A DNA stretch of 64,000 bases from Natranaeroarchaeum sulfidigenes (GTDB lineage: Archaea > Halobacteriota > Halobacteria > Halobacteriales > Natronoarchaeaceae): assembly GCF_017094485.1 (NCBI RefSeq), contig NZ_CP064786.1:620001-684000 (forward strand), given 5' to 3'. Position numbers and translations under genes: made by a program. A model generated the notes under the pieces. It was not told where the DNA came from. It saw only the letters and a program-made list of their open reading frames with translations, and did no database searches. Shown here piece by piece: positions 16,916 to 25,631 of this stretch (position 1 is its first letter; every line of letters starts with the position of its first letter).

Positions 16916-17413
16916 TCAGTCCCCGTTCTGGACCGGTAGCGACCCGACCGCATCCTCAACGATCCGGAGCGTGTCGACCGCGTCGTCGTTGTCCACGACT
17001 AGCGAGAGCTCGCCGCCGACACCCGCGGCCGCGGCAAGTTCGATCCCTGCTGCACGGAGGCGCTGACAGATGCACCCCAGCGCGCCGGGTGGCACATCGC
17101 CGGATGCCGAGATGGCGGTGTGCGGTCCATCCGGCTCCACGCCGACATCGCCGAGTTGGAGCAACGCATCGGGATTCGGAGCCTCGGTGATCCCGACTCG
17201 TCGTTGCATCGTCACTGTCGCGTGAACCGACTCCTCGTCGTACGATTCCAGCTCCTCACCGAAGCGCCGAAGCGCGGTTGCGATCGCGTCTTCGTCACCG
17301 TCGATTTCGAGAAACCGGGCGGCCGCAGTATAGTTGAGCACACCTGCCCGAAGTGCATCGAAGAGGAACGGCTGCTCGCGGACGGCCGATCGAGTCTGCT
17401 CTGCGAGTGACAT
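16916..17413 (-). CDS. conserved haloarchaeal protein with predicted regulatory fold
   Basis: A 165-residue protein. The N-terminal 60 residues are helical with LRAGVLNYTAAARFLEIDGDEDAIATALRRFGEEL, resembling a winged-helix-like domain; the C-terminal half looks like a small ACT-type beta-alpha domain (HTAISASGDVPPGALGCICQ, AGIELAAAAGVGGELSLVVD). I do not recognise a named function. The ATG at 17413 is preferred over the frame start at 17437, because a minus-strand TATA element (CTTAATTT, 17436-17443) lies about 27 nt upstream. Confidence 0.7.
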   Translation of the reverse strand: MSLAEQTRSAVREQPFLFDALRAGVLNYTAAARFLEIDGDEDAIATALRRFGEELESYDEESVHATVTMQRRVGITEAPNPDALLQLGDVGVEPDGPHTAISASGDVPPGALGCICQRLRAAGIELAAAAGVGGELSLVVDNDDAVDTLRIVEDAVGSLPVQNGD

Positions 17414-17513
17414 ATCGCTCTGGACGGCCCCCGGCAAATTAAGTCATAGGGCCCTCACTGCGAGTGATTCCGCAGCCGAAGTCCCTAAGAGAGTTCGGGC
17501 CTGAGCGTCGTCC

Positions 17514-18398
17514 ATGCAAGCGCTGGTTATCGTCGCACACGGTTCGCACCTGAATCCCGACTCCAGTACGCCCACGTACGATCACGCGGATCGGATCCGC
17601 GGGACAGGCGCGTTCGACGAGGTCAAAGAGGCCTTCTGGAAGGAAGAACCGAGCTTTCGGGAAGTACTTCGCACCGTCGAGAGCGACGAAGTGTACGTCG
17701 TGCCCATGTTTATTAGCGAGGGATACTTTACCGAGCAGGTAATCCCCCGTGAGCTCCGGCTGGACGGTTGGGATGTCGACGAGTGGGACTCCGAAGACGG
17801 CGTCAGTGCCACACAGGCGACGCTTGGAGCGGGCGATGTCGAAAAGACGATCCACTACTGCGGCCCGGTCGGCACTCACGAAGCGATGTCGGATGTGATC
17901 GTCCAGCGTGCCGAGTCGGTTACTGCCGGCCACGACGCGAGCATCGACGACGGGTTCGGCCTTGCGGTCGTCGGTCATGGAACCGAGCGCAACGAGAACA
18001 GCGCGAAGGCGATCTACTATCACGCCGATGCGATCCGCGAGCGCGGCCGGTTCGACGAGGTCCAGTCCGTCTTCATGGACGAGGAGCCCGAAGTCGACGA
18101 CGTCACCGATTTCTTCGAGTCGAGAGATATCGTCGTCGTGCCTCTCTTCATCGCGGATGGCTTCCACACCCAGGAGGACATCCCCGAAGACATGGGGCTG
18201 ACCGACGACTACCGGACCGGCTATCCGGTCCCGGGCGAGGTCAACGGTCACCGCCTCTGGTACTCCGGCGCGGTTGGCACGGAGGCGCTGATGGCCGACG
18301 TAGTGCTCGAACGTGCTGCGGACGCCGGAGCGGACGTCGGAACAGCTATCGAACAGGTACGCGAGGAGACGAGCGACGAGCCGGTGGCGGGTGACTGA
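17514..18398 (+). CDS. cbiX: sirohydrochlorin cobaltochelatase CbiX, two-domain form
   Basis: A 294-residue protein made of two tandem CbiX domains. The first opens with LVIVAHGSHLNPD (metal-binding histidine at residue 9) and has VYVVPMFISEGYFTEQVIP; the second has LAVVGHGTERNENSAKA and VVPLFIADGFHTQEDIPED. Each half matches the single-domain archaeal CbiX(S). It inserts cobalt into sirohydrochlorin in the anaerobic B12 pathway, though nickel or iron chelation cannot be excluded. Its TGA overlaps the ATG of the next gene (ATGA-type coupling). Confidence 0.9.
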   Translation: MQALVIVAHGSHLNPDSSTPTYDHADRIRGTGAFDEVKEAFWKEEPSFREVLRTVESDEVYVVPMFISEGYFTEQVIPRELRLDGWDVDEWDSEDGVSATQATLGAGDVEKTIHYCGPVGTHEAMSDVIVQRAESVTAGHDASIDDGFGLAVVGHGTERNENSAKAIYYHADAIRERGRFDEVQSVFMDEEPEVDDVTDFFESRDIVVVPLFIADGFHTQEDIPEDMGLTDDYRTGYPVPGEVNGHRLWYSGAVGTEALMADVVLERAADAGADVGTAIEQVREETSDEPVAGD

Positions 18399-19471
18399 TG
18401 AACGCAACACAGTTTGACGCCCTGCTATCGGCCGCCGAGGAAGGGATCGACTTCGAGGCGCTGACCGTGGAACAACACGGGGAGGAGTATGCCTTCCACA
18501 TCCTCGACGAGGAGTTCTCCGAACTCACCGAGAGCGAGCTCCACGAAGTCGCCACGGAGCACTCGCCATACGTCACCGACTGGTACTACTGGACCCACGT
18601 CGTTGACACCACGAAAGCGGACCGACTGGCCTTCCTGCAGTGGCTCGAAGACGCGGATGGACTCGCTCCACCGGCACGCTACGCTGAACTGGACGACGGG
18701 GTGACCTGTCACTGGGGACAGCTGGCGATCACGACCACGGTCGGCGAGGACGGGATCAGACAGTACGACGTACGACACGTCGACGACGTGGATCACGACG
18801 CCGCGGACCTCGATACCTACGACGACCCGCTTTCTGCGCGTGATCTCACGACATACGACGATGACGGGCGCTATCGACCCCTCAAAACCGCCCCGACGCT
18901 TCAGTCCGGCTGGGTCTTTCCCGCGCTCGACGCGCCGGACGTGCTCCAGACGGTCGAGTATATCTATCCTGCAACCGTTCCGAACTGGCACCGCGAGCGC
19001 GAGGGTGAACTGGATATCACCCACTGGCGCGACACTGCAGAACGACAGACGGGCATCTACGAGATTATCGAGGAACTCGACCGCGAGGCAGTCGAGTGTA
19101 TCGCCGAGGCCTGCTGTGTCGACTCCCAGTGTACCAAACGCCGTGAGTGGCAGTACGCCGAGGATGACCACCTCGCCGCGGACGGCGGGGACGGCGAGTA
19201 CCCGTGTCGGGAGCCGTGCTCGCTCGTCGTCGCCGCGGCGCGCAAGTGGACGACGCTCGAAAACGAGTCGGAAAAGACGTTCCAGATCGATCTAACGCTG
19301 AGCGAACTCCGACAGATCGAGGAGATCATCGACACGGTCGCGGAGGGTCGCGTCGACGAGATCCGCGAGGCCGACGTTTACAAGGGGGCCAACCGATATC
19401 GTGCGCGCTATCTGCGAGCCAAACGGTTCGACGAGGACGGCGAGCTAGCTGCTCACGAAGTCGAGGAGTAG
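18398..19471 (+). CDS. DR2241-family protein, putative Fe-S partner of CbiX
   Basis: A 357-residue protein. Near residues 232-275 it has a cysteine cluster, CIAEACCVDSQC followed later by YPCREPCSLVV, able to hold a 4Fe-4S cluster. The C-terminal 80 residues are helical (LSELRQIEEIIDTVAEGRVDE, then ANRYRARYLRAKRF). In Deinococcus DR2241 this domain is fused to a CbiX domain; here the two parts are separate, translationally coupled genes. A role in cobalamin or tetrapyrrole metal handling is inferred from that fusion. Confidence 0.75.
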   Translation: MNATQFDALLSAAEEGIDFEALTVEQHGEEYAFHILDEEFSELTESELHEVATEHSPYVTDWYYWTHVVDTTKADRLAFLQWLEDADGLAPPARYAELDDGVTCHWGQLAITTTVGEDGIRQYDVRHVDDVDHDAADLDTYDDPLSARDLTTYDDDGRYRPLKTAPTLQSGWVFPALDAPDVLQTVEYIYPATVPNWHREREGELDITHWRDTAERQTGIYEIIEELDREAVECIAEACCVDSQCTKRREWQYAEDDHLAADGGDGEYPCREPCSLVVAAARKWTTLENESEKTFQIDLTLSELRQIEEIIDTVAEGRVDEIREADVYKGANRYRARYLRAKRFDEDGELAAHEVEE

Positions 19472-19497
19472 TCGTTTGGCCCATACGTCCTGTAACA

Positions 19498-20082
19498 CTA
19501 CGACTGCAATCCAATAGCGACGCTCCCGGTAACCGCGAGGACGACCAGTATCACGGCGAGCACGACCACGAGGCTGTCGATCAGCAAAGCGGTAGCTACC
19601 GCGAGCACGAGCGCAAGCACACCCAGCGCGACTAGCGCGATCGTCCCCGGGTCGTCGAAGCTATCAACGAGATTCTGGAGGTCGCTCAGTGGCACCGTCT
19701 CACCGGTGCCACTACCGTTCGCTCTCTTCGGGGTCGGAGCCGCGTCGACGCCCGTCTGCTGGGGGGTGACAACGGAGATCGGGAGCTCGACCCGTGTCTG
19801 TCCGTATCCCGTCGAGATCGTCAGTACACCTTCCAGCGGTCGGTGGGCAGTCGTGATGTCGACAGCAATGCGGATCGTCTCCTCGGTGGGGACAAAGGGA
19901 TTCGGCGTCGCGACCGCACCGCCAGCGGCGAGGTCACCGCCGAGTCCGATGTTGACATGCGATGCGTCGCCATGGTTCTCGATAATGACCTCGAAGCCCT
20001 CCGCCACCGCCAGTGAGGACTCCACTGGCTCGATGGCGTGACGTTCGTCGCGGTTCAGATGGACGCGGAGGTCGTCGGACAC
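19498..20082 (-). CDS. membrane-anchored haloarchaeal protein with extracytoplasmic-type beta domain
   Basis: A 194-residue protein. Residues 1-105 form a beta-rich domain (VEIIENHGDASHVNIGLGGD-like pattern, then LEGVLTISTGYGQTRVELPISVV) resembling immunoglobulin-like cell-surface modules. A linker of about 40 polar residues follows, then two C-terminal hydrophobic helices (IALVALGVLALVLAVATALL and SLVVVLAVILVVLAVTG). The start is GTG at 20082. Function unknown; membrane attachment is clear from the sequence. Confidence 0.65.
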   Translation of the reverse strand: MSDDLRVHLNRDERHAIEPVESSLAVAEGFEVIIENHGDASHVNIGLGGDLAAGGAVATPNPFVPTEETIRIAVDITTAHRPLEGVLTISTGYGQTRVELPISVVTPQQTGVDAAPTPKRANGSGTGETVPLSDLQNLVDSFDDPGTIALVALGVLALVLAVATALLIDSLVVVLAVILVVLAVTGSVAIGLQS

Positions 20083-20127
20083 ATCTCACCGGTTGCAGCG
20101 AGAGGGTAAAAAGGTTGACACCGACGC

Positions 20128-20316
20128 TCAGGCCGCTTCGCGCATGTCCGGCGGCAGCAAGTTCGGGATCCCGTCCTCGATCGGATAGGTTTCACCACAG
20201 TCGGTACAGGTCAGCGAGCCTTCCAGGATCTCCTCGCCCTCGCGCTCGTGGACCTCCAGTTCGAGTTCAGCTTTGTCGAGCGGACAGCAGATGATGTCGA
20301 GCAGCGACTCTTTCAT
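20128..20316 (-). CDS. Trm112-like methyltransferase activator
   Basis: A 62-residue zinc-ribbon protein with the Trm112 pattern: LLDIICCPLDKAELEL at the start, then LTCTDCGETYPIEDGIPNLLP. The CPLD and IPNLLP motifs are diagnostic. Trm112 proteins bind and stabilise class I methyltransferases acting on tRNA, rRNA and release factor; Haloferax Trm112 is reported to interact with several. It lies 45 nt downstream of purA on the same strand, with no obvious methyltransferase next to it. Confidence 0.88.
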   Translation of the reverse strand: MKESLLDIICCPLDKAELELEVHEREGEEILEGSLTCTDCGETYPIEDGIPNLLPPDMREAA

Positions 20317-20361
20317 GTTCTACTGGTTGGATGCGAGGGAGAAAAACGTGCGGGTTTGCGG

Positions 20362-21756
20362 TCAGTTCTCGAAGGGGTTCTCGCGGACGACCGTCTCGTC
20401 GCGGCCCGGTCCGACACCGATGGCGTAGACCGGCGTGTCGAGTTCTTCGCTGAGATACTCGAGGTAGGTCTTCGCGTTCTCGGGGACGGCCTCGTAGCCC
20501 TCCCGGGCAACGTCGCCCCAGTCGACGTCCTCCCACCCCTCGAAGGTTTTCAGGTTCGGTTCACAGCGTTCCCAGCGCTCGGTCGTTGCCGGGATCGTAT
20601 CGATCTCTTCGCCGTCTACCGTGTACGTGTGGCCGACCTTCACCTCGTCGAGTCCGGCCAGCACGTCGATGTGATTGACCGCGAGTCCGGTGAAACCATT
20701 CGCGCGGGCGGCGTGACGGAGCATCGGCATGTCGAGCCAGCCGACCCGGCGTGGGCGGCCAGTGACGGTCCCGAACTCGCCGCCCTCCTCGCGGATGTAG
20801 GTGGCGAGTTCGTACTCCTCGCCCTCGCCGGTGCCCTCGATCTGTTCGTCGACGTCGCCCAGCTCGGTCGGGAGCGGCCCCGACCCCACGCGCGAGAGAT
20901 AGGCTTTGACGATGCCGATGACTTCGCCCTGCCCGACGGTCGTGGGGCCGAGACCGGTGCCGACTGCCGCGCCACCCGCGGTCGGGTTCGAGGACGTGAC
21001 GTACGGGTAGTTTCCGTGGTCGATATCGATCGATGTGCCCTGCGCGCCCTCGAACATCACTTCGCCGCCGTCCTCGATCGTCTCGGCAAGGAACTCACCT
21101 GCTGCGACGGTCATGTTCTCCTCGTCGAGGCGCTCGCCGAACCGTCGGTACTGCTCGTAGAGCGCGCTGACGTCGAAGGCGTTCTGCACGTCAACGCCCT
21201 CGATAACGTCGTCGACGTCGGCAAGCGACACGTTGTAAACATCCTCGATCAGCGCGCGCTTCTGGGGGACGACGTACTCCAACCGCTTTCGGAGCACGTC
21301 GGGATCGAGCAGATCGCCGATGCGGATGCCCCGACGTCCCGCTTTATCCTCGTAGGTTGGGCCGATGCCTCGGCCGGTCGTGCCGACCTTGATGTCGGTG
21401 TCGCTTTTGACGTCCTCCTCGATGTTGTCGAGCACGCGGTGATAGGGGAGAATAGTGTGTGCACGACGCGCGACGCGGACGTCCGGATCGAGTCCCTGCT
21501 CGCGGAGCGTATCGATCTCGTCGAACAGGGTCTTCGGGTTGACGACACAGCCGTTGCCGAGCACCCCGACCTTTCCACGAACCGCTCCACTCGGAACGAG
21601 CGAGAGCTTGTACTTGGTCCCGTCCTCGACCACGGTGTGGCCGGCGTTGTCGCCACCCTGATATCGGGCGATTACGTCGGCAGCGTCGCCGTAGAGGTCG
21701 ACGACGCCACCTTTGCCTTCGTCGCCGAGCTGGGACCCGACGATGGTTACGGTCAT
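20362..21756 (-). CDS. purA: adenylosuccinate synthetase
   Basis: A 464-residue enzyme joining IMP and aspartate with GTP, the first committed step to AMP. Seen motifs: VGSQLGDEGKG at the N-terminus, the IMP loop GGDNAGHTV, TGRGIGPTYEDK, and QGTSIDIDHGNYPYVTSSNP. The P-loop-like motif reads GDEGKGG where most bacteria have GDEGKGK. The start at 21756 gives the usual N-terminus (MTVTIVGSQ); a minus-strand TTTATC element lies about 27 nt upstream. It shares a divergent intergenic region with the halocyanin gene. Confidence 0.95.
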   Translation of the reverse strand: MTVTIVGSQLGDEGKGGVVDLYGDAADVIARYQGGDNAGHTVVEDGTKYKLSLVPSGAVRGKVGVLGNGCVVNPKTLFDEIDTLREQGLDPDVRVARRAHTILPYHRVLDNIEEDVKSDTDIKVGTTGRGIGPTYEDKAGRRGIRIGDLLDPDVLRKRLEYVVPQKRALIEDVYNVSLADVDDVIEGVDVQNAFDVSALYEQYRRFGERLDEENMTVAAGEFLAETIEDGGEVMFEGAQGTSIDIDHGNYPYVTSSNPTAGGAAVGTGLGPTTVGQGEVIGIVKAYLSRVGSGPLPTELGDVDEQIEGTGEGEEYELATYIREEGGEFGTVTGRPRRVGWLDMPMLRHAARANGFTGLAVNHIDVLAGLDEVKVGHTYTVDGEEIDTIPATTERWERCEPNLKTFEGWEDVDWGDVAREGYEAVPENAKTYLEYLSEELDTPVYAIGVGPGRDETVVRENPFEN

Positions 21757-21875
21757 AACACAGTCGGGTTCTATCGCTCCCGATAAACCGATTACGGTTT
21801 GTGTGGTTCGGACGCGAATCTCCTGTGGCGCGTGCACGCTTATGTTTCATGTTAGCATAGCCCTACTTGGGGACG

Positions 21876-22547
21876 ATGATGGCACAACAGCGACTGTCGC
21901 GGAGTGACGACGTTCCAGGCCAGAGCCACGTCGGGATGACCGACCCCGTCGTCGAGACGAGAGCAAAGGGCGAACGGTGCGATGGGGCCGAAACCAGCGG
22001 CGTAAGTCGGCGAGCGGTTCTTGGCGGTGGGATCGGTACGTCCACAACACTTCTCGCACAACAAGAGGACGGTGACGAAGAACCTGACGACGCAGAAAAC
22101 GGCGAGGACGGAGAAACAGTAACTGTCGAACTCGTCGATTTCGCGTACGAACCGGGCACCGACAGCCCACTTGTGATCCCGCCCGGGACCACCGTCGAGT
22201 TCGTCTGGATCACCGATACCCACAACATTGCTGTCGACTCCCAGCCTGACGAGGCCGACTGGGAGGGGCATGATCCGATCGAGGATACAGGATTCGAGTA
22301 CGAGTTCACGTTCGAGGTACCGGGCACCTACGAGTTTCACTGTGACCCACACCTCTCTGTCGGGATGGTTGGAACGATTCAGCTCGAAGAGGGAGCGACC
22401 ACGAACGGTGACAACGGCACTGCCCTGCCGGTCATACCAGGAGACGCGATTACACTTGCAGTCGCGACCATCGCTGCGCTGGTGGTCGTCACGTTTATGG
22501 CCTATTTTTTCATCAAGTACGGGACGGAGTACGAGGAGGAACCCTGA
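21876..22547 (+). CDS. halocyanin-like blue copper protein with C-terminal membrane anchor
   Basis: About 223 residues. A Tat-like SRRAVLGGG motif lies some 45 residues in, followed by a D/E-rich linker and a plastocyanin domain. Copper ligands are visible: one histidine in TDTHNIAVDS, then C, H and M in FHCDPHLSVGM. A C-terminal hydrophobic segment (AITLAVATIAALVVVTFMAY) anchors it, with a short acidic tail. It should carry electrons on the outer face of the membrane. The start is uncertain: two tandem ATGs (21876, 21879), or an ATG at 21936 that would put the RR motif nearer the N-terminus. Confidence 0.85.
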   Translation: MMAQQRLSRSDDVPGQSHVGMTDPVVETRAKGERCDGAETSGVSRRAVLGGGIGTSTTLLAQQEDGDEEPDDAENGEDGETVTVELVDFAYEPGTDSPLVIPPGTTVEFVWITDTHNIAVDSQPDEADWEGHDPIEDTGFEYEFTFEVPGTYEFHCDPHLSVGMVGTIQLEEGATTNGDNGTALPVIPGDAITLAVATIAALVVVTFMAYFFIKYGTEYEEEP

Positions 22548-22621
22548 CCGAGGACCGAACGTGTTAACTACCACCACGAGAAAGGATACAGTCAGTCGAT
22601 TCTCTTGATTCGGAGGGCAAC

Positions 22622-22629
22622 CTTTAAAA
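22622..22629 (+). promoter_or_regulatory. TATA box for the wHTH gene at 22656
   Basis: The element CTTTAAAA is centred about 30 nt before the ATG at 22656 and supports that start over longer in-frame options. Confidence 0.55.
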
Positions 22630-22655
22630 CCTGCTACGACAAGTTAACAAATGCC

Positions 22656-22961
22656 ATGATAGACCGGCTTGAGAAAGAAGTGGACATGCTGGAGCGGCAT
22701 CTGCAGGTACTGAAGATGGTCATCGAGAGCGAGCCGATCGGAATCGTCAAGATGTCCAACGAAACAGGATACCCCCACCACAAGGTGCGTTACTCCCTGC
22801 GCGTGCTCGAAGAGGAGAACCTCATCGAGCCGTCCAGTCAGGGTGCGATCACGACCGAACGGACCGCGGAGTTCGTCGACGAACTCGACGCGAAACTCGA
22901 CGATATCGTCGACAAACTAGACACGATGAAAATCGACGACGCGGTCGAAGTCCAGAGCTAG
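22656..22961 (+). CDS. small winged-helix protein, predicted transcriptional regulator
   Basis: A 101-residue protein: an N-terminal coiled segment (MIDRLEKEVDMLERHLQVLKMV), a winged helix (IGIVKMSNETGYPHHKVRYSLRVLEEENLIEPS) and a C-terminal helix rich in aspartate (VDELDAKLDDIVDKLDTMKID). The layout resembles small haloarchaeal DNA-binding proteins that dimerise through the flanking helices. Its target is unknown. The stop codon overlaps by 4 nt (CTAG) with the stop of the large convergent gene. Confidence 0.8.
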   Translation: MIDRLEKEVDMLERHLQVLKMVIESEPIGIVKMSNETGYPHHKVRYSLRVLEEENLIEPSSQGAITTERTAEFVDELDAKLDDIVDKLDTMKIDDAVEVQS

Positions 22962-25534
22962 AGCTCCGGTACGTTCAGGTGGAACTCGTCGCCGCGCGCC
23001 TCGACGAGACAGAGATGATAGCCCTGTTTTCTGGACTGCTTGACGAAGCTCATTCGGGAGTCCCGACTCAGGAAGCTCCCGCTCGTCGCCTCGCTTGCGG
23101 CTTCGAGCGCTCCCGGTTCGAAAAAGGACGATGTCACAAGGAAGGCGGCACTCAACGTCTCCGAACTCTCTTTGACACGGCTCGCATCGGACTCCAGTTC
23201 GACGAGCATCCGCTCGCCTGCGGGGTCTCGCGAGTCCGAAATATCGGCCACGATCAGGGGCTCTCCCATCCGGTTTCGTAACACGACGTCGAACGCGGCG
23301 ACCTCGGTCACCTCCTCGCCGTTCTCCGTGTACGCGAGCTCGATTTCCCCATCGAACTCCACACGATCGATATCCGGGATGACGTCGTAGAGGTCACGCA
23401 GGCCGCTCTGATTGCCCGTATCCTGAATCTCGTAGAGCAGCGTCTCGACGATCCAGTCGACGAACTGCATCTCCAGTGTTCCATCGAGGAACGCGTCGTA
23501 CGGCTCGCCCTGCACGGCGACGGATTCGGCGTCGAACGTCGTATGACGTTCGAGTTGCAGGTTCGCGTTGACGTCCTCTGCGGTTGCCGCACCGTCGTGT
23601 GCCGCCTCCAGGGTCGCCTCACCCTTCGACCCGTACCGGACGAACAGATTCGTCCCGGAAATCGCCTGTGAGGGCTGGATCTGCTGGCTCGAATCGTAGG
23701 CCGTTTTCCCGGCTGCTTCGAGAGTCGCCTCGAGTTCGTCACGTTCGGAGCGGAGTCGCTCGACCTCGTGTTCGAGCTGTTCGACCGTGTCGGCAAGCGA
23801 CTCGTTTTCGGCGGCCAGCTCGTCGCGTTCGGTTCGGAGCTCTTCGCGGGTTGCTTCGAGTTGATCAATCTTCGCTTCCAGTTCGTCGATCCGTTCTTCA
23901 CGCTCGGCGACCCGCGCTTTCGGAACCGTCGCGGCGTTCGAGTGCCTGTCTTCAGAGACTGTGGTCCTACTCGCGCGTTCGTCTCCGTCGCTGGAGCGCT
24001 GTTCAGTGGTCGGATTCTCACGCCGGTCCGGTGTCGACCTGGCCTGTCGACCCGTCTCCGACAGTGATCGCTGCTGCCCCGCTTGCCCGGGACTGCTTCG
24101 GGTGGTCGCTGGCGACTCGGCGGCTTTCCCGGTCGCGTCCTCGGTATCGGGTCCTGGATGTTCAGTATGGGTCGGGTCAATCGAGGGAATCACCGTTGTT
24201 TCGCGCCAGTCTGCCTCCGCCTCGATGGGGTCATCCTGCGCATCGTCGGCTCCCGGCGGCGCATTTGATCCAGATGGCGTGTCCGATTCGGTCCGTTCCG
24301 ATGTCGTGACAGACCCGGTGTCATCATCACTGGTTGTTGGCTCGTCCGGAACTGCGTCACTGGTCGTCGTCTCGCTTGGCACCGTCGCACTGGTCGTCCC
24401 TTCGTCTGCGCTCATCTCACCGCTGACTGACGTGTCGTCGACGTTTTCGCCGATACGACTTCCAGTATCTGCGGGCTGTGCCGTGACTTCCGTCGACTCT
24501 TTCGGCGGTGCATCGGCCGTCGTTCTCCCGTTAACGGGCCGGTCGTCGGACTGCTCTGTGGTCGGTGAGTTGCCAGTTTCGATTGACGCGTCGTCCGTCC
24601 CGTTACGCTCGCCTGTGGAAGTAGAGGAGCGTTCCTCCTCGGGGGACTGTCCGTGGGTATCTGACTTCCGAGTAGTCGACACGTCTGCGGTGTCCTCAAC
24701 ACCATCCGGGGCCGTATTAGTCGTCGGAGTAGCGTTCCCAACCGTCTCCCCGTCTGTCTGTCCCACGTCCGCTTCTTGCTGAGCGCTTGCCCGGCCGTCC
24801 CTCGAGGAGTCCGGCGCTGTCGCGGACACCGCGTCGGAGGTGTTCTCGTTGGCCCCTGTCGTCTCGGCAGGCTCATCCGTTGCCGGGGTAGAGTCGACCG
24901 CCGGGGGTCCCCGGACAGAATCGGACGTTTCCGGGGACGTACCGCCGTCCTCTGTCGATGGGTCGGTACTCTCGGCACGCTCCGGTTCGGGCTCCGCTTC
25001 CGGGATCTCGATGACGTCGACATCGGCGTCAACGACCTCGTAGATGCCGACTTCGTCGTTCGCGCGCTCGAACGCCTCGTCACCTCCCAGGAGCTCCTCT
25101 CTGGTGCCGACGAAGGCGGCACTCATCGAGCGACCGCCATAATAGACGACGAAGTAGTCGCCACTGAGGACGTTTTCGCTCAGTTCGAGGTAGCCGGTAA
25201 ACGACCCCGAAGTAAGCGTGTTATCGACCTCGCTGACGGGAGTGTCTTCAGTGTAGTACTTCGCTCGTGTCTCAGTCTCGCCTTCCCACATCGTGAACAG
25301 CAGTGGGAGTGCGGGCTCGGGGGCGACGTAGGCGGTGCCCGATCCGTCCTCGAACGCCTCGATACTGCCGTCGTGAACGCCGATAATCCGGCCGTTGAGC
25401 ATGAACAACCACGTCCCAGCGGTCTCGACCGCGCCGGTAAACTCCGTTCCGGCGAGATCACGGAGCCCCTCGTACCCTCCGGAGTAGGGTCGGGACTCCC
25501 ACCGCTCGACGCGCTCAAGCGTGCGCGTATTCAT
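22958..25534 (-). CDS. large modular protein: N-terminal beta domain, disordered linker, coiled coil, C-terminal alpha/beta domain
   Basis: An 858-residue protein of unknown function. Residues 1-185 form a compact beta-rich domain (WLFMLNGRIIGVHDGSIEAFED, YFVVYYGGRSMSAAFVGTRE). Residues 190-530 are disordered, rich in S, T, D, E and P. Residues 535-615 form a strong coiled coil (ERIDELEAKIDQLEATREEL). Residues 620-858 form a folded domain containing VAAFDVVLRNRMGEPLIVAD and ending YHLCLVEARGDEFHLN. There is no signal peptide or membrane segment, so it is cytoplasmic. The start at 25534 is the ATG after a TTG-initiated extension. It may be a haloarchaea-specific scaffold; no family function is known to me. 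Confidence 0.7.
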   Translation of the reverse strand: MNTRTLERVERWESRPYSGGYEGLRDLAGTEFTGAVETAGTWLFMLNGRIIGVHDGSIEAFEDGSGTAYVAPEPALPLLFTMWEGETETRAKYYTEDTPVSEVDNTLTSGSFTGYLELSENVLSGDYFVVYYGGRSMSAAFVGTREELLGGDEAFERANDEVGIYEVVDADVDVIEIPEAEPEPERAESTDPSTEDGGTSPETSDSVRGPPAVDSTPATDEPAETTGANENTSDAVSATAPDSSRDGRASAQQEADVGQTDGETVGNATPTTNTAPDGVEDTADVSTTRKSDTHGQSPEEERSSTSTGERNGTDDASIETGNSPTTEQSDDRPVNGRTTADAPPKESTEVTAQPADTGSRIGENVDDTSVSGEMSADEGTTSATVPSETTTSDAVPDEPTTSDDDTGSVTTSERTESDTPSGSNAPPGADDAQDDPIEAEADWRETTVIPSIDPTHTEHPGPDTEDATGKAAESPATTRSSPGQAGQQRSLSETGRQARSTPDRRENPTTEQRSSDGDERASRTTVSEDRHSNAATVPKARVAEREERIDELEAKIDQLEATREELRTERDELAAENESLADTVEQLEHEVERLRSERDELEATLEAAGKTAYDSSQQIQPSQAISGTNLFVRYGSKGEATLEAAHDGAATAEDVNANLQLERHTTFDAESVAVQGEPYDAFLDGTLEMQFVDWIVETLLYEIQDTGNQSGLRDLYDVIPDIDRVEFDGEIELAYTENGEEVTEVAAFDVVLRNRMGEPLIVADISDSRDPAGERMLVELESDASRVKESSETLSAAFLVTSSFFEPGALEAASEATSGSFLSRDSRMSFVKQSRKQGYHLCLVEARGDEFHLNVPEL

Positions 25535-25631
25535 ATACGGGTACAAGCCACAAGCGAAACAAATACTTTCCGGCGTCGGTCTCGCAGGCTGGAAATAGCC
25601 TCGTCGTGCTCAGAATCCCTCGCCGTCCGGC

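Noticed and set aside
20248-21786. 512-codon plus-strand frame
   Set aside because: It is the exact complement of purA, with valine-, aspartate- and leucine-rich shadow composition.
23300-23400. Possible PD-(D/E)XK nuclease motif in the large modular protein
   Set aside because: The strand FDVVLRNRMGEPLIVAD has an aspartate but lacks the E-x-K pair at the right distance, so nuclease activity is not claimed.
24000-25000. Repetitive-looking sequence that might be a CRISPR or minisatellite
   Set aside because: The repetition comes from S/T/D/E/P-rich codons of the disordered linker; there is no constant repeat length or spacer structure.
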